In this document: positions 36,645-52,100 of the stretch, one piece after another
Layout: each line of letters begins with the position of its first letter
How positions within the stretch are numbered: the stretch's first letter is position 1
Assembly: GCF_932526225.1 (NCBI RefSeq)
Contig: NC_064044.1
Coordinates: 13,765,453 to 13,829,452, forward strand
Reading direction: 5' to 3'
From: Nematostella vectensis
Taxonomy: Eukaryota > Cnidaria > Anthozoa > Actiniaria > Edwardsiidae
Length of the DNA: 64,000 nt
The notes under the pieces: model-generated
Database searches by the model: none
What the model was told of the DNA's origin: nothing
What the model saw: the letters and a program-made list of their open reading frames with translations, nothing else
Translations under genes and position numbers: made by a program

Positions 36645-37753
36645 TTACAGCTCAGCTTCGTCAATCAAGCTTCGATGCCTTCGGCTTCTATCCGACACAC
36701 GGACGGAAGGAACCCGAGCGCTTTCCGAAGACATCGTCAGCAGGTATATCATCGGACGAGCAGCACTCATTATAAACCAGAGATAAGTATGCAACAGATA
36801 TACCCACCGGGGGAGGGTAGAAGAAAACGTGTCAAAGATATTGACTACAACCACAGGTATCCAGCAAACCACAAGTGCAACGGAGTTTCCGATAAAGTTC
36901 CGAATGAATCCAATTTCCTCTTTCGTTAGTTCGGAGCCGATGCTGTGTTCAGTCGGAATTACGATCGTGGAAAGCCGAAGGAGGGTCCGTAGGGACCTCG
37001 TAAATCCGAGGGCAATGAGCACGATTGGTAAAAAGTTAAAGACGATCAATTCGAAGCAGCCTATTGCAACCCTTGAAAGGCTGTTATTCACATCTAGGAA
37101 ACATATTCCTCTTCTTGCCGAGAATCCGTACTGTGCCGCTCCCGTTACTATTGGTAGTAGAGAGGTCATTAAAACCGATATCCACACCAGTGTTAAGCAA
37201 ATCGCCGTGGTATTGACCCCGCGGTATATCTTGTTTTCCGGTCTCGTGTGCCGCAAGCAGAGGTAGGCAGCGGTAATTCCCAGCACGAGAGGTGAGACAG
37301 AGGATAGGAAGTGAAAGGCGAGGCCTTGGACCTAGTGAGAATTTAACACATGATCAGAGTATAGCAAACAGGAAGACAACAGTAAACAGACGGACGGCCG
37401 GACGGATAAACAGACGGACGGATAAAAAGACGGACGGACCAACATACCTGACACATAAAAATCCCACAGTCCCATTTAGCCGCAGCATTCACCCAACATG
37501 TCAGCGGCATCACTAGTAATGCCATGAGCAGATCGGCCAGGACTAAAGTCATAGTAAACAGACTGGTCACCCTGTGTAGGCGAGGAGTGTGGGTGATTTT
37601 TCGGCCCACCACAGCATTCCCAGTTAAGGCTGCGATCGTTAAGATGACCATTACTGTTGTCTGGAACCCTGTGGTCAGCGGTGAACTATTTACAGCAGGC
37701 GGCGTACCAGTAGGTGCCATGCTATTACCGAGAGAGCCTGGGCTAGATTCCAT
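36645..37753 (-). CDS. Atypical rhodopsin-class GPCR (2 exons)
   Basis: Exons on the minus strand are 37753-37448 and 37331-36645, phase 0 junction, 330 residues. The N terminus has NSS; TM1 has LTGNAVV, TM2 TLVLADLLMALLVMP, TM3 follows the conserved Cys (GIFMCQ), TM6 is VVCWIP and TM7 SAARPMIYLL. The usual DRY motif is replaced by YLCLRH and NPxxY by RPMIY, so G-protein coupling may be altered. I chose ATG 37753, just before the serine/proline-rich N terminus. The frame stays open upstream to 37948 and a longer start is possible. It lies 9 kb from the other GPCR on the same strand but has a different intron position, so they are not recent duplicates. Confidence 0.82.
37380..37440. repeat. 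(ACGG)n-rich microsatellite in GPCR intron
   Basis: agacggacggacgg-type repeats fill about half of the 116-bp intron. Confidence 0.8.
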
Positions 37754-38038
37754 GATAATCTTAGGAGGGGCTGACAAGAAAAACAAAATATCTCGTGAGT
37801 ATTGGTTTCTGTTGAATATCAGCGAGATATCCCCTGTGATGTATTGCAGAAGAATAGTCAGGGGTAAAATAAGGGCGTGTCTAGAGAAGAACGCGTGGTG
37901 GGGTCCAGAGAAGTGATTACCTACTGATCGCGGATAAATTAAGTTCAAAGCCTTAGCTCAGGTAATAGGTCATTAAATACCAACGAAGGTGTCAATCGGA
38001 GTCGAACTCATCTCGTCACATGATCGGGGTGGGGGCCG

Positions 38039-38556
38039 GAACCTTCGAGCCCACCCCTCTGGACCCACCCCTTCGGACCCACCCCTTCGGACCCACCCCT
38101 TCGGACCCACCCCTTTAGACCCACCCCTTTGGACCCACCCCTTCGGACCCACCCCTCTGGACCCACCCCTTCGGACCCACCCCTCTGGCCCACCCCTTCG
38201 GACCCACCCCTCTGGACCCACCCCTTTGGACCCACCCCTCTGACCCACCCCTCTGACCCACCCCTTCGGACCCACCCCTCTGGACCCACCCCTCTGGACC
38301 CATTCCTTTGGACCCACCCCTTCGGACCCACCCCTCTGGACCCACCCCTGTAGACCCACCCCTCTGGACCCACCCCTTCGGACCCACCCCTGTGGACCCA
38401 CCCCTGTGGACCCACCCCTTCGGGCCCACCCCTCTGGACCCACCCCTCTGGACCCACCCCTTCGGACCCACCCCTCTGGACCCACCCTTCGGACCCACCC
38501 CTTCGGACCCACCCCTGTGGACCCACCCCTGTGGACCCACCCCTGTGGACTCGCGC
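38039..38556. repeat. 15-bp G/C-rich minisatellite upstream of GPCR
   Basis: The unit is ggacccaccccttc plus g (ctctg, ctgtg variants), about 34 copies. The minus strand has regularly spaced GGGG and GGG runs, suited to G-quadruplexes. It begins about 285 bp upstream of the GPCR start codon. The long ORFs reading THPFGPTPLDPPL are artefacts of a period divisible by 3. Confidence 0.93.
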
Positions 38557-38600
38557 TTCTGTAGACAGCCCTTTCTTTGCCTTAATCGGACTACATCCTT

Positions 38601-38750
38601 GTGAACTTTAAAAGCTGACTAGCATACACATATAGGCACCAGTCCGTCCAAAACCATGGGCCATGGTTACCGAACTGCACGCTGTGCTATCGTCCCGTCT
38701 TGGCCCTACTGGTGCCCATGTGTGTATGCTATTCTGCTTTTAAAGTTCAC
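38601..38750. mobile_element. Fold-back MITE, 150 bp
   Basis: The ends gtgaactttaaaag and cttttaaagttcac are perfectly inverted. Inner gcatacacat...ggcaccag pairs with ctggtgcc...tgtgtatgc, and the centre has ccatgggccatgg. Confidence 0.85.
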
Positions 38751-41600
<2,850 letters not shown>

Positions 41601-41617
41601 CGCGCAAAAGCGCTTTA

Positions 41618-41812
41618 GCCCGGCGCACACGGTGAAGAAAATTTCACGATTGCACCGCCTCGCGAGGTCAGACTCAAAGTTCAAGCAGGAGAGAATTTTG
41701 CCTCAGTTGTTCGTGAGACGTGATTTCGTTCGATCGACGTCCGCGAGTTTTTGGCCTCGCGAGGCAGTGAAAAAAGTGTACCGTGAAATTTTCCTCATCG
41801 TGTGCGCCGGGC
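41618..41812. mobile_element. MITE with GCCCGGCGCACACG ends and TTTA duplication
   Basis: Left end gcccggcgcacacggtgaag and right end complementary to gcccggcgcacacgatgagg give about 31-bp inverted repeats. Flanking TTTA at 41614-41617 and 41813-41816 is a target duplication. The inner ends carry gcctcgcgagg. Confidence 0.88.
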
Positions 41813-42168
41813 TTTACTTATCAGCAAGACAATTTCTCTGTCAGGAATGGCTTATTTTCTTTGTAAGATTTTAGTTTTCTTCGGTCTCCTCCGTGACGGG
41901 CGCAGCCATTTCCGTGTTTAATTTGGCTCGAAGTTGCTTCCCTAAACGTCACGTCATTTCTTAGTGTCCATTTTACAATATGGGTTGAATCACATGCCTA
42001 GCAGAAATATTTAGTGCATGTGGAGAAAAAATAACAGAAAAAAGATCAGCCCCTCAAAAATCAAGTTTCCTGCCCAGTTCCAAAACATGTTTTTACTAAA
42101 ATCCACAATTCAAAAATAAAACACAGGCGCAAAAAAGCATTTATCAGTATCACTTTTAATCTTGTTTT

Positions 42169-42242
42169 CCCTGCTAGCAGAGGCCTCTTTTCTTTGTATT
42201 ACGCTGGGCTAATACAAAGAAAAGAGGCCTCTGCTAGCAGGG
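42169..42242. other. Perfect 33-bp hairpin with 8-nt loop
   Basis: The arms 42169-42201 and 42210-42242 (ccctgctagcagaggcctct...) are exactly complementary, and pairing continues imperfectly outward. This suits a small-RNA precursor or a tiny fold-back element. No target duplication is evident. Confidence 0.8.
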
Positions 42243-43129
42243 AACAACTTTTTTTTTTACAAAAATAAGTTTTTTTAGTAAAGCCATAAATATTGAATAT
42301 TGAAAAAACTTGTTGGATAGATCTAAGATCCGAATTGTGTATTTGGTGTTACATTGTAAGTGTTGTGGGTTAGTTGCATTGTTAGTAGATTACCGCATAA
42401 AACACTCTGAAATCATCATATCCGCACTTAACACACAGTCAGCCCCACCCCCTCCCCCAAAGTAAATCTCACAAGACAAGACCATCATCGTCTGTAGGGA
42501 GGTAATTCGCGCGTGCGCAGTTTGCTCAACGCAAGCTCCGCCTATCCCCCGATGTAAACATCTCGATAAAGAAGCAGTGAGCAGGGGCCTGGGAGAGAGG
42601 AAGTGAGAGACACGTTTGCTGCCTATTCCCCAGTCTCATGCGCGGCCGTCCTTAGTGTCAGTCTGAGACCCACCAAGGACGCCTGCGCGGGAGACTTATC
42701 TATTCCCTCGACAACACAGGAAACCCGCGAACATCTCTCTTAACAGATGACAGGCATTTGGCTATTCCCGCGGGGGGGAGGGGCTAGGACACATCCTGCT
42801 CTATCTGATCAGTCCGCTGACCAATCCTTGCGATTCGATTGTGTTCCTGCAAGAAAGACCAATCAGCGATCAGTACATATTGACAGTTGTCATAGTGATG
42901 GTGATAAAGACGACAATGATAATGGTGACCAAGAATAGTATAGATAATTACGCTGTCGGTCAGCGGCTTGGCTTATTAATAACGATGCACGTAGATCGTT
43001 CAAACATGGTTCTCTATAGTAATGGTTAGGGTTAAGGTTATGGACATCATATATGAATGACCTACCACGGTGCGAGGCTCTGGGCGCAAGTATAAACACA
43101 TGAATCTATTATGTTAATATTATTCGTAC

Positions 43130-46100
43130 CCGTTCCTCCTCGGACAGCATGTACTTGTCACTGGAAAGTTTCCCGCGCTGAAAATTTAGCACTTGAATGG
43201 CTTCCTCACGCTGGCTAAGCAACTAAAGAATGAAATCTGTGTTAAGGTATGACATTGATTGAATGAAATCCCAGTCAGTGTTAAGGTATGACATTCATTG
43301 AATGAAATCCCAGTCAGTGTTAAGGTATGACATTGATTGAATGAAATCCCAGTCAATGTTAAGGTATGACTTTGATTGAATGAAATCCCAGTCAATGTTA
43401 AGGTATGACATTCATTGAATGAATTCCTAGTCAGCGTTAAGGTATGACATTGATTGAATGAAATCCAAGTCAGTGTTAAGGTATGACATTGATTGAATGA
43501 AATCCCAGTCAATTTTAAGGTATGACATTCCTTGAGATGAATTCCTAGTCAGCGTTAAGGTATGACATTGATTGAATGAAATCCCAGTCAGTGTTAAGGT
43601 ATGACATTGATTGAATGAAATCCCAGTCAGTGTTAAGGTATGACATTGATTGAATGAAATGCCAGTCAGTGTTAAGGTATGACATTGATTGAATGAAATC
43701 CCAGTCGGTGTTAAGGTATGACATTGATTGAATGAAATCCCAGTCAGTGTTAAGGTATGACATTGATTGAATGAAATCCCAGTCGGTGTTAAGGTATGAC
43801 ATTGATTGAATGAAATCCCAGTCAGTGTTAAGGTATGACATTGATTGAATGAAATCCCAGTCGGTGTTAAGGTATGACATTGATTGAATGAAATCCCAGT
43901 CAGTGTTAAGGTATGACATTGATTGAATGAAATCCCAGTCAGTGTTAATGTATGACATCCATTGTATGAAACCCATAAAAGTGTACAGTTTACAGTTTAG
44001 ATGCTTTTCTTTCCATGTACCGTTTTAAATGTAAATGCATGCAAATGAGTATAATCGATTGTTTCATCTTCATTTGCATGCATTTACATTTAAAAGGGCA
44101 AAGCATGGCGTCTAAACTTTAGCTAAAAATAGCTACTAAAGATAAAAATCTATGGGTGGCTGACAAATGCAAAATCACGTTTTAATGACTTGGAGTTGAG
44201 GAACCATGATTTCCCGCAGGGAGGAGGGGGCAACAATAAAACATATTACAGAAGGAAAAATTGTGATTTAAACTCCCACAAATTTCCTCTAAAACCGTAT
44301 TTCGAAGGAAGAGGGAGGGGTATTTATCTACCTTGTTAAGCTCGGCTTTCTCTCGCAGCAATTTTTGTTCAATTTCCACTTCCTTTTTGTGACACTGCAC
44401 AGCCGTCTCCTGTAGCGGACAAGCAAACAAGGTCATTACCATATTGCTCGCATATCATTACCGCCTCATTACCATATCATTATCACATCATTACCATATC
44501 GTTTTTATTTTATTACCATATCATTTCTATATTATAACCATATCATTTTCACAATATAACAATATTGTTTAAAATGCCTTTATAGCGTTTTGAAAACCGA
44601 GGTGTTTTATTAAAGAGAATTCGAGAGCAGATCAGTGGCGCGCAAGACCAGTAAAATTGGATACGAAAAAGCCGATTTACATTTCGCAAAGGGTTTTGGC
44701 AATGTCGTATAAACCGGTCTTAATTTCTTTTAACAGCAAGTATGTCGAAACCCCGGTTATTTTACATAATAAAAGCGCATATTTGGCGAATTAGATAATA
44801 ATTAGAAATATACTTATATATCATGCTTTACAAGACAACTGCATTTTGTGGAGAAAAACATAGTATGCGCGCGCAAATGTTGTTACTATGGTCAGCGGCT
44901 TGCGCGTCCTCGCGCGCAAATCGTCACAGCACAAAATGCATTCTAATTCATCATCTATTATCACAACCGACACACACTGTACACACCCTTAGCAAAATGC
45001 GTTAGCAGCCACGAAAATACACGGAATATCTCTCTTGTAGTAACATCGTTTAAGGCAAGACGTGAACAAAGTACATCGACAGCGCCGTACGCTGTCGGCC
45101 TGCCTAACGCCGTCCTGGATGGTCGGCAAATGGATTTTTCTAGGAATCTTGATATCGATCGGCGGGGTTCAATGTGCTGTCGCGGAAAATGGTAAGATTG
45201 TTAGGTTTTGTACAATTATGGATGATAAGTAGACGTCTATTTATCAATTATTTGCAGTGTTTCTCGTGTATTGTATTGCAGTGTATTTTTCTTTAAATTC
45301 TGGACAACACAAGAGGTTTATCTTTTAAAGCTATTATTTCTCACTCTAATATATATATGTAAAAACGTATTTTTAACCCGGTCGGTCCTTTGTCATGAGC
45401 ATTTTTAAGAAGAAATCCTTTAGAACTCCATTTATTCACCATTATTCTGACTAGCAAATCAATTATGGTAAGAAACAGTCGCAGCGTTACACGATCTGAG
45501 AGAGTATTCCTGTACATAAATTAAAGCAATTAAAAGATGGGATTTACAGACTTTTCGAGGTTCCTCTTGGTGCATATATTTTATTGTTGTGAGAAACGGT
45601 CAAACTAGAGGCGCGCGTGCACACTCGCGTATGGCGCGCTTGGACATTCGGTGCGCACGGTTGCGTTCTGTTTCGCAAATTCTCCTCTCTACGCAAAGAT
45701 CCAAGTACCAGAATACCGGTCCTAAAATTGCGCACCTTAAGACGCCACCATGGATCACATCTCGTTTATGAAAACTTTCATGTCCAGTTATTATTAGAAC
45801 GTGATGATCCGCTAGCGTGAGACCCCCTCAGTGATAGCAGAAGCGGAAAATTTAAAACACCCCCTACTGCCCCTAAGGGATAGCAGTTGGTAGAACCTTA
45901 TAACATAAAAGATAGGACGTCCTCCCCAGTCTACACTTATGGAGAGTCCCCCCGGTGCCAAGATAATAAATGGTGATAACCATAATAATAAATGGTGATA
46001 ACCATAATAATAAATGGTGATAACCATTCAATTAATAAACCTTCTTGTACATCAGAGTATTATTAACAATATTGTACTTTAGTACATATATTTAATCGAT

Positions 46101-49100
46101 ATATCGCTATACAGTAAACACCCGCGTATAAAAACCTAGAGATTAAGAACCTCCAGGCTGAAATTTGGCATTGTTACCGCTCTTTTATTAGAGCCTAATT
46201 AGCCTGGTAGGAAAAAATAGGTTCTTATTTGAAAGAACGCAAATGTTATGTGACAAAATTCCGAATATAACGTATTTGAAACCTTTAAAATATAACATCA
46301 GAAGACATTTGTTTGGGGTTGATAACGAGTAAGAATGTTTAGAGCATTGTATTCTGTAGCTTACAGCCATATTTGATGTTGCGCGACCTCGGCCAATCCA
46401 AAATCCATGTTTCGTTTGGGAATAGCGCGTAGTCAGACACAAGCTTTGGGGGCGGTTTGTCTGGTTTTGATTGTTTGGTTTGACTACGCGCTATTCCCAA
46501 ACGAAGAAAGGAATTTTGGATTCTGGCAGGTCGCGAAACAACGAATTTGGCTATAATACAATATATGTTTTGTTCAGCACTGATTGTTATTGTTAAAGTC
46601 AGCAAGCATTCTGACTAAAGCCGGTATTGTTTGGTGTATGTAAAAAAAAGTTAAAAACCAAACAGTCTGATTTTTCAAAACGTACCTGATTAATAGAAAC
46701 TTCTCAGCCTGAAAATCGAAGTCCTTACAAACAGGAAATTACTGTTTTTTTTTGTTTGGAAATTCTTTAAGGGCTTTCAGCGGATATAGAAACACATAGT
46801 TTCATGACAAAAAGTATGTCTGCTTTAAATTGAAATGTGAACTCGTCTTTACAGAATTGATTGGTGAGAACAGAGCAAGCTTGGATGCGTTTCATGACGC
46901 ACAGAAATGCTTTGACCAAGACCCGGGCGAAGACCTTTCACGACACCATACGACAAATAAAGACATAACACGACAACATACGATACTTGAAATCATCAAA
47001 AATCTTACGACGAATGGCATCACTCCTCATCCGACATTCAGCGATATACCGCAAGATAATCATCCGACATACAGCGATATATCGCAAGATAATCACCCGA
47101 CAAACAACGATGAATCGCTATATAACTACACGACTAGCGTCGTCATGCCTAGAACTTATCACACAAAGGACATAAGAAGTCGAAAGGGGACTAATGCCAT
47201 AAGATACCACAAAGGTGTGTTGAGCCCCGAGGGTCCTAATAGCACCGTGTCCGTGGCGCACCCTGTGGAGGATGGCCCTGTGTTGAGTCCCGAGGGTCCT
47301 AATAGCACCGTGTCCGTGGCGCACCCTGTGGAGGATGGCCCTGTGTTGAGTCCCGAGGGTCCTAATAGCACCGTGTCCGTGGCGCACCCTGTGGAGGATG
47401 GCCCTGTGTTGAGTCCCGAGGGTCCTAATAGCACCGTGTCCGTGGCGCACCCTATGGATGATGAGCCTGTGTTGAGCCCCGAGGGCCCTCATAGTGCGGT
47501 GTCTTGGAAGGACGTCAAACAGCGCCGCAGAGTACGAGTGGAGGCAAAACATGAAATCCAGAAACCAGAAACACCAGGCGCGGTTACAAAGCACCAGGGA
47601 ATTAGCGACATCGACGAGCACTTTAGACAAGGACTGCGCATGCGTCAACTAACAGGTAACGGAGAAGACTATTGACGTGCGGTGATGTGTGATACAAAAG
47701 AGCAATAACATAAACCGTCTATTGTACCAAGCTTGACTAAACGCTGCGCAAAAAAGAGCGAAAGACGGATATAAATTTCGTCTTATGCTTATCTCTAAGA
47801 GAAAAAACAATTAATTCGGCCTCAATTTTGAATTACGACAAACTCAAAGCAATAACGTATTTCTACCCAGAACTCTCTCCGCGCGTACAGCTAAGCGACT
47901 TCTGCACCGACCCAGTCCTTCTCAGCAAGGCGCTGATGTCCTTGATCATGGGCGTGGTCGGTGGGGTGCTGATCCGACGATGGTACAACAGCCCCCGAGG
48001 ATTTTCGAGAAGGTACGAGGGCGCACTGAACGCCATTAGAGTAATTGATTATTATCTTAAAGAAGGCTAATCACGCCGCCATTTGAAGCCGTACTGTCAC
48101 TAATTTACTTCCGGTCGATTGGGTAACAATATCCGAAGATTTTTAACGGAAAACGCGAAAAATATTTCAAAATATTTAAAGCAGTGTGTCTATTGGAAGT
48201 TTCTTTGAGGATGTGATTGATAATTTAGAGCTGATGGCCTGTTAAATATCTCTGATACTAATAGATTCTTTTGTCTTTTAACGGTTGAGGTTTCCGTCGG
48301 ACCTCCGGATGTAAACTGGTGATAATGCGGCTTAAATGCTCCCGCTCAATGGGGTTTCACCCAAAGCATCGATTTCCACCGGCTTATTCACGAGTAACCG
48401 CGATATTTTTAATCCAATATCGTCAATGTACCAAAACTTCATTTGTAGATTGTTATCTAGTTTCCTTGCAAATGAAGCGTTAATATTTCAATTATATAAC
48501 AAAGGAGTGATTGATCGACATTCTTTAATAAAAAAAATGTTCAACAACTGTTAAACATAATATGTGGTGAGTTATACACCTTTTTGTGGTGAGTTATACA
48601 CCTTTTTGTGGAGAGACGTATTATACTAGTGTCTTTGTAGACAGAGCAAAAAAATAGCAAGTTTTCCCAAGATAAGGTCTGGTTAACTTCGGTAAAATTG
48701 TATTTTTGCATAAAGGTTCCTTATGTTATGTAAACCAACATGTTTTCATGGGTACTAGAAGGTTAAACAAAATGTACCATTTAAATGTTATTTTCCCCTT
48801 TGCTTTTTTCAGGCAAAGAAGACGCCGCGCTCGGAGTTTGACGTTTACTCAGTTTTGCCGTGAGCTCGCTAAAGAGCTCGTTATTGCCATCCTGGGTTAT
48901 GACGCGTTTGTGGAAGTCAACTTCACGTTCTCTGGTAAGGAGTTTCGCCGTTTCACATACCCCAAGCTCCGACAACTAAAACACCACTTGGTGTCTACTT
49001 GGAATAATTCGCGCATGATTGCCGAAGCATGTCACAACACAATGGAAGATACCTTGACTGAGTATTACAGCAAGGCTCGGCACAAGGCTTCAGAATTATG

Positions 49101-52100
49101 GCAAGAGGCTCTCGCATACTTGGAGTAATTCCAGGCAACTTTCTTTTATTCATTATTCTATGACTATCTATGACATTGTTACAGAAACGGTATCTCTTTT
49201 AAAGTTTTCAAATAAATCCTTTAAGCCAGAAAAAATTAAAGCAATTAGAAATCTTACACGAAAAATAAAATTTCTTGAATTTTCTTAAAACACAATGGCC
49301 TTTTTTATTTGCATGTTTCTTCTATGTGAGACTGCGTGAACTTGTCCCACCTTGTTCTCATTGGTCAGTCAATGAAATGTTCTGATTGGCTGCGTTAATG
49401 CCTTGTTCTGATTGGTTAGCTCTATCAATGTCTTATTCTGATTGGTTAGTTGAATCAGTGTCTGATTCTGATTGGATAGTTGTGTCAATGCCTTGTTTTG
49501 ATTGGTTAGCCTTATCAATGTTCTGATTGGTAAGCTTAGTCAATGCCTTGTTCTGATTGGTTAGTTGTACCAGTGCCTTGTTCTGATTGGCTAATGGTGT
49601 TTTTACCTTGATCTTCCTGGCGTTGTCGCGTCGCAGCATGTCGAAGTCCGTGGAGAGCCTGGTAACGATTTGCTCCTGCTTCCGTCGCTGCATTTCCGCC
49701 GCGCGCACTCGGTTGTAGAGCGCATGCTCAGACTCCTCAAGCTTTGACACAATTTTCTGCCAAATGAACAAAAAAGATGATTTGCATCCTCTCTTCTAGT
49801 TTATGGTCTAAAATTAGGCACACACAAACATAGGGCGCTAATGAATATGTGGCCTCATTCATACGTCGCGCTCCTGCCGTGCCGAATCTAGTTGTTTATT
49901 TTTATCAACACAAATACATTAGGTTAAACGTTGAATCAGAAATCTTATTAAATGAGTCGCGCTCAATAGCTTGCTAGTAAAATATGTTCAGACGTTAAAC
50001 TGTTCATGTACCCAATCCAAATTATTAGATTTGGCGAATGAGTCGACCTGTTTAGTAAATGCCGGAAATTATCATCTAAATGCCGGACGTTATCATCTAA
50101 ATGCCGGACACTAACCTGTAAATGCCGTTATCATCTAAATGCCGAACACTAACCTGTAAATGCCGTTATCATCTAAATGCCGAACACTAACCTGTAAATG
50201 CCGTTATCATCTAAATGCCGGACACTAACCTGTAAATGCCGGACGTTATCATCTAAATGCCGAACATTAACTTGTAAATGCCGGACGTTATCATCTAAAT
50301 GCCGGACACTAACCTGTAAATGCCGGACGTTATCATCTAAATGCTGGACACTAACCTGTAAATGCCGGACGTTATCATCTAAATGCCGGACACTAACCTG
50401 TAAATGCCGGACGTTATCATCTAAATGCCGGACACTAACCTGTAAATGCCGGACGTTATCATCTAAATGCCGGACACTAACCTGTAAATGTCGGACGTTA
50501 TCATCTAAATGCCGGACACTAACCTGTAATGCCATACGTTATCATCTAAATGCCGGACACTAACCTGTAAATGCCGTTATCATCTAAATGCCGGACACTA
50601 ACCTGTAAATGCCGGACGTTATCATCTAAATGCCGGACACTAACCTGTAAATGCCGGACGTTATCATCTAAATGCCGAACACTAACCTGTAAATGCCGGA
50701 CGTTATCATCTAAATGTCGGACACTAACCTCTAAATGCCGGACGTTATCATCTAAATGCCGGACACTAACCTGTAAATGCCAGACGTTATCATCTAAATG
50801 CCGGAAACTAACCTGTAAATGCCGGACGTTATCATCTAAATGCCGGACACTAACCTGTAAATGCCGGACGTTATCATCTAAATGCCGGACACTAACCTGT
50901 AAATGCCGTTATCATCTAAATGCCGGACACTAACCTGTAAATGCCGGACGTTATCGTCTAAATGCCGAACACTAACCTGTAAATGTCGGAAGTTATCATC
51001 TAAGTGCCGAACACTAACCTGTAAATGCCGGACGTTATCATCTAAATGCCGAACACTAACCTGTAAATGTCGGAAGTTATCATCTAAGTGCCGAACACTA
51101 ACCTGTAAATGCCGGACGTTATCCTCGTGTGCCCGTCGGCTCGCCTCGTTCTCTTTGTCCAGGAATCTCTTTTTCCACTCCGTCATGGCTTGTGTGTTCT
51201 GATGTTTCCGCTGAGTTGTCACCTGGTCTAGCATGTGGTTACGGCGGGCTTCGGCGAACTACAACAAACAGGATCATGGAGATGGTTAAAACAGGAACAA
51301 TTAACAAAGACAGCAACATGTGACACAACGTGTGACTTCTAGCCTGAGTAGCAGGCGATTTTTATTTTTCAAAAGTCGGAGAGGAAAAATAAAAGTACGC
51401 CTGACACAAATACTAGACGCGACGCCTGCCGCCCCTTTTCAGGCCACTGTCAAAATACGTCCCGCAGGGTGGCACAATCAAATGCCCAAATCAAAATATA
51501 AACAGCATTTATGTAAAACAAAACTGCATTGGTGTATCTGCAAGGGTAATAATTTTAGTAACGACGAACCCAGGTTCGCTAAATGATTTGAAACGCAAAG
51601 ATAGTTCACGGCTCAGGAGATTTACGATATGACTGCAGATCCAGACATCACTACTGAACCAATCAGCGCGTCCCATTCGAATACCCTTTGTTCATTTGAC
51701 CAATCTGGAGCCATGCCAGAATCCGGCATGAGATTATGCGATTTGAACAGTACTTGTATCAGGCCATTGTCTTGTTTTTCGCCGGCGCGATAGAAACATA
51801 GGAGGGCCTGATACTTAGGTTATGTGACTTCTAGAGGTCATGTAATGTGTAACACCAAGTAGTCACGCAACGTGTGATGCCTAGTGATCACGCAACGTGT
51901 AGCGCCTACTTAGTCACGCAATGTGTAACGTCTAGTAATCACGCAACGTGTAACGTCTAGTGGCCACGCAACGTGTGATGCCTAGTAGTCACGCAACATG
52001 TAACGTCTAGTGGTCCCACAACGTGTGATGCCTAGAGGTCACGCAAAAGGTAACGTCTAGTGGTCACGCAACGTGTAATGCCTAGTAGTCACGCGACAGA

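Noticed and set aside
37973..38604. Overlapping ORFs up to 179 codons, both strands
   Set aside because: All frames are open through the 15-bp array.
43186..43976. Antisense ORFs with SYLNTDWDFIQSM repeats
   Set aside because: 39-bp array in an intron; the frame does not join the coiled-coil exon.
47118..47648. 176-codon antisense ORF
   Set aside because: Shadow of the 63-bp coding repeat in the nested gene.
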